Assembly: GCA_017882945.1 (NCBI GenBank)
Contig: JADGON010000083.1
Coordinates: forward strand, 1 to 5,512
From: Acidimicrobiia bacterium
GTDB taxonomy: Bacteria > Actinomycetota > Acidimicrobiia > IMCC26256 > JAENVU01
Reading direction: 5' to 3'
Length of the DNA stretch: 5,512 nucleotides
Below the pieces are notes generated by a model. It did not search any database. It was given only the letters and a program-made list of their open reading frames with translations, and was not told the DNA's origin. Below, piece by piece: positions 5,373 to 5,512 of the stretch. The position numbers and the translations under genes were made by a program. Numbering within the stretch: the first letter of the stretch is position 1; every line of letters starts with the position of its first letter.

Positions 5373-5380
5373 TGGAGATC

Positions 5381-5512
5381 TTGACGGAGAGTTTGATCCT
5401 GGCTCAGGACGAACGCTGGCGGCGCGCTTAACACATGCAAGTCGAACGTGAAGCCCGGGCTTGCCCGGGTGGAAAGTGGCGAACGGGTGCGTAACACGTG
5501 AGCAACCTGCCC
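5381..5512 (+). rRNA. rrs: 16S ribosomal RNA, 5' end (truncated by window edge)
   Basis: The universal 5' segment AGAGTTTGATCCTGGCTCAG lies at 5388-5407, followed by the conserved GACGAACGCTGGCGGCG and the stretch leading to GCAAGTCGAACG. E. coli numbering puts the aligned AGAGTTTG at position 8, so the mature 5' end is near 5381. The V1 helix is visible as CCCGGG (5454-5459), a CUUG loop, then CCCGGG (5464-5469). The segment ending GTAACACGTGAGCAACCTGCCC matches what I recall from Acidimicrobiia. Only the first ~132 nt of about 1,500 are present. The gene is transcribed from the promoter at 4909-4937. Confidence 0.97.

Larger units (their letters stand above)
4944..5380 (+). other. Transcribed leader of the rRNA operon
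   Basis: About 437 nt separate the predicted transcription start from the 16S 5' end. I see no convincing gene in either strand here. The segment holds a palindrome (5010-5026), a weak hairpin (5033-5048), a boxB-like hairpin (5104-5122), a further small stem (GCTGC 5125-5129 with GCAGC 5139-5143), a boxA-like site (5145-5157), a GTCCC/GGGAC hairpin (5207-5220), a 10-bp hairpin (5255-5281) and a UUCG hairpin (5343-5372). Known leaders of this kind recruit the Nus antitermination complex and assist pre-rRNA folding and RNase processing. The exact transcript ends are inferred. Confidence 0.75.

Overview
The window is GC-rich, densely packed bacterial DNA, most likely from the class Acidimicrobiia or a close relative (Actinomycetota). 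The evidence is the high GC content, a 16S rRNA 5' end with an actinobacterial V1 region, a class A penicillin-binding protein with two C-terminal PASTA domains, and -10 boxes placed as expected for leaderless mRNAs. The class-level assignment rests on pattern memory of 16S and protein sequence, not on a search.

Layout, left to right. (1) 1-1040, +: a cytochrome P450 cut by the left edge of the window. (2) 1047-3365, -: a bifunctional peptidoglycan synthase (transglycosylase, transpeptidase, two PASTA domains) with a lipoprotein-like N-terminus, convergent with the P450 and only 6 bp from it. (3) 3366-3431: a 66-bp divergent intergenic region with a short hairpin and a leaderless-type -10 for tyrS. 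(4) 3432-4652, +: tyrosyl-tRNA synthetase of the KMSKS (TyrZ-like) clade with an unusual HLGF version of the HIGH motif. (5) 4645-4878, -: a 77-residue single-pass membrane protein of unknown function, overlapping the 3' end of tyrS by 8 bp and carrying a 17-bp tandem repeat in its membrane helix. (6) 4879-5380: the control region and leader of an rRNA operon, with one clear sigma-70-type promoter, a long leader of about 437 nt full of hairpins, and a boxA-like antitermination site. (7) 5381 to the right edge: the first ~132 nt of 16S rRNA.

The genes are mostly housekeeping: cell-wall synthesis, tRNA charging and rRNA. The P450 is the only accessory-type gene, and its substrate cannot be read from the sequence. 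No mobile element, CRISPR array, tRNA or defence system is visible. The least explained part is the rRNA control region: a dyad centred on the promoter, a divergent promoter for a small membrane protein sharing its -35 region, and a set of strong hairpins in the leader. I found no clear case for a wholly new system. The best leads are that region and the small membrane gene beside it.
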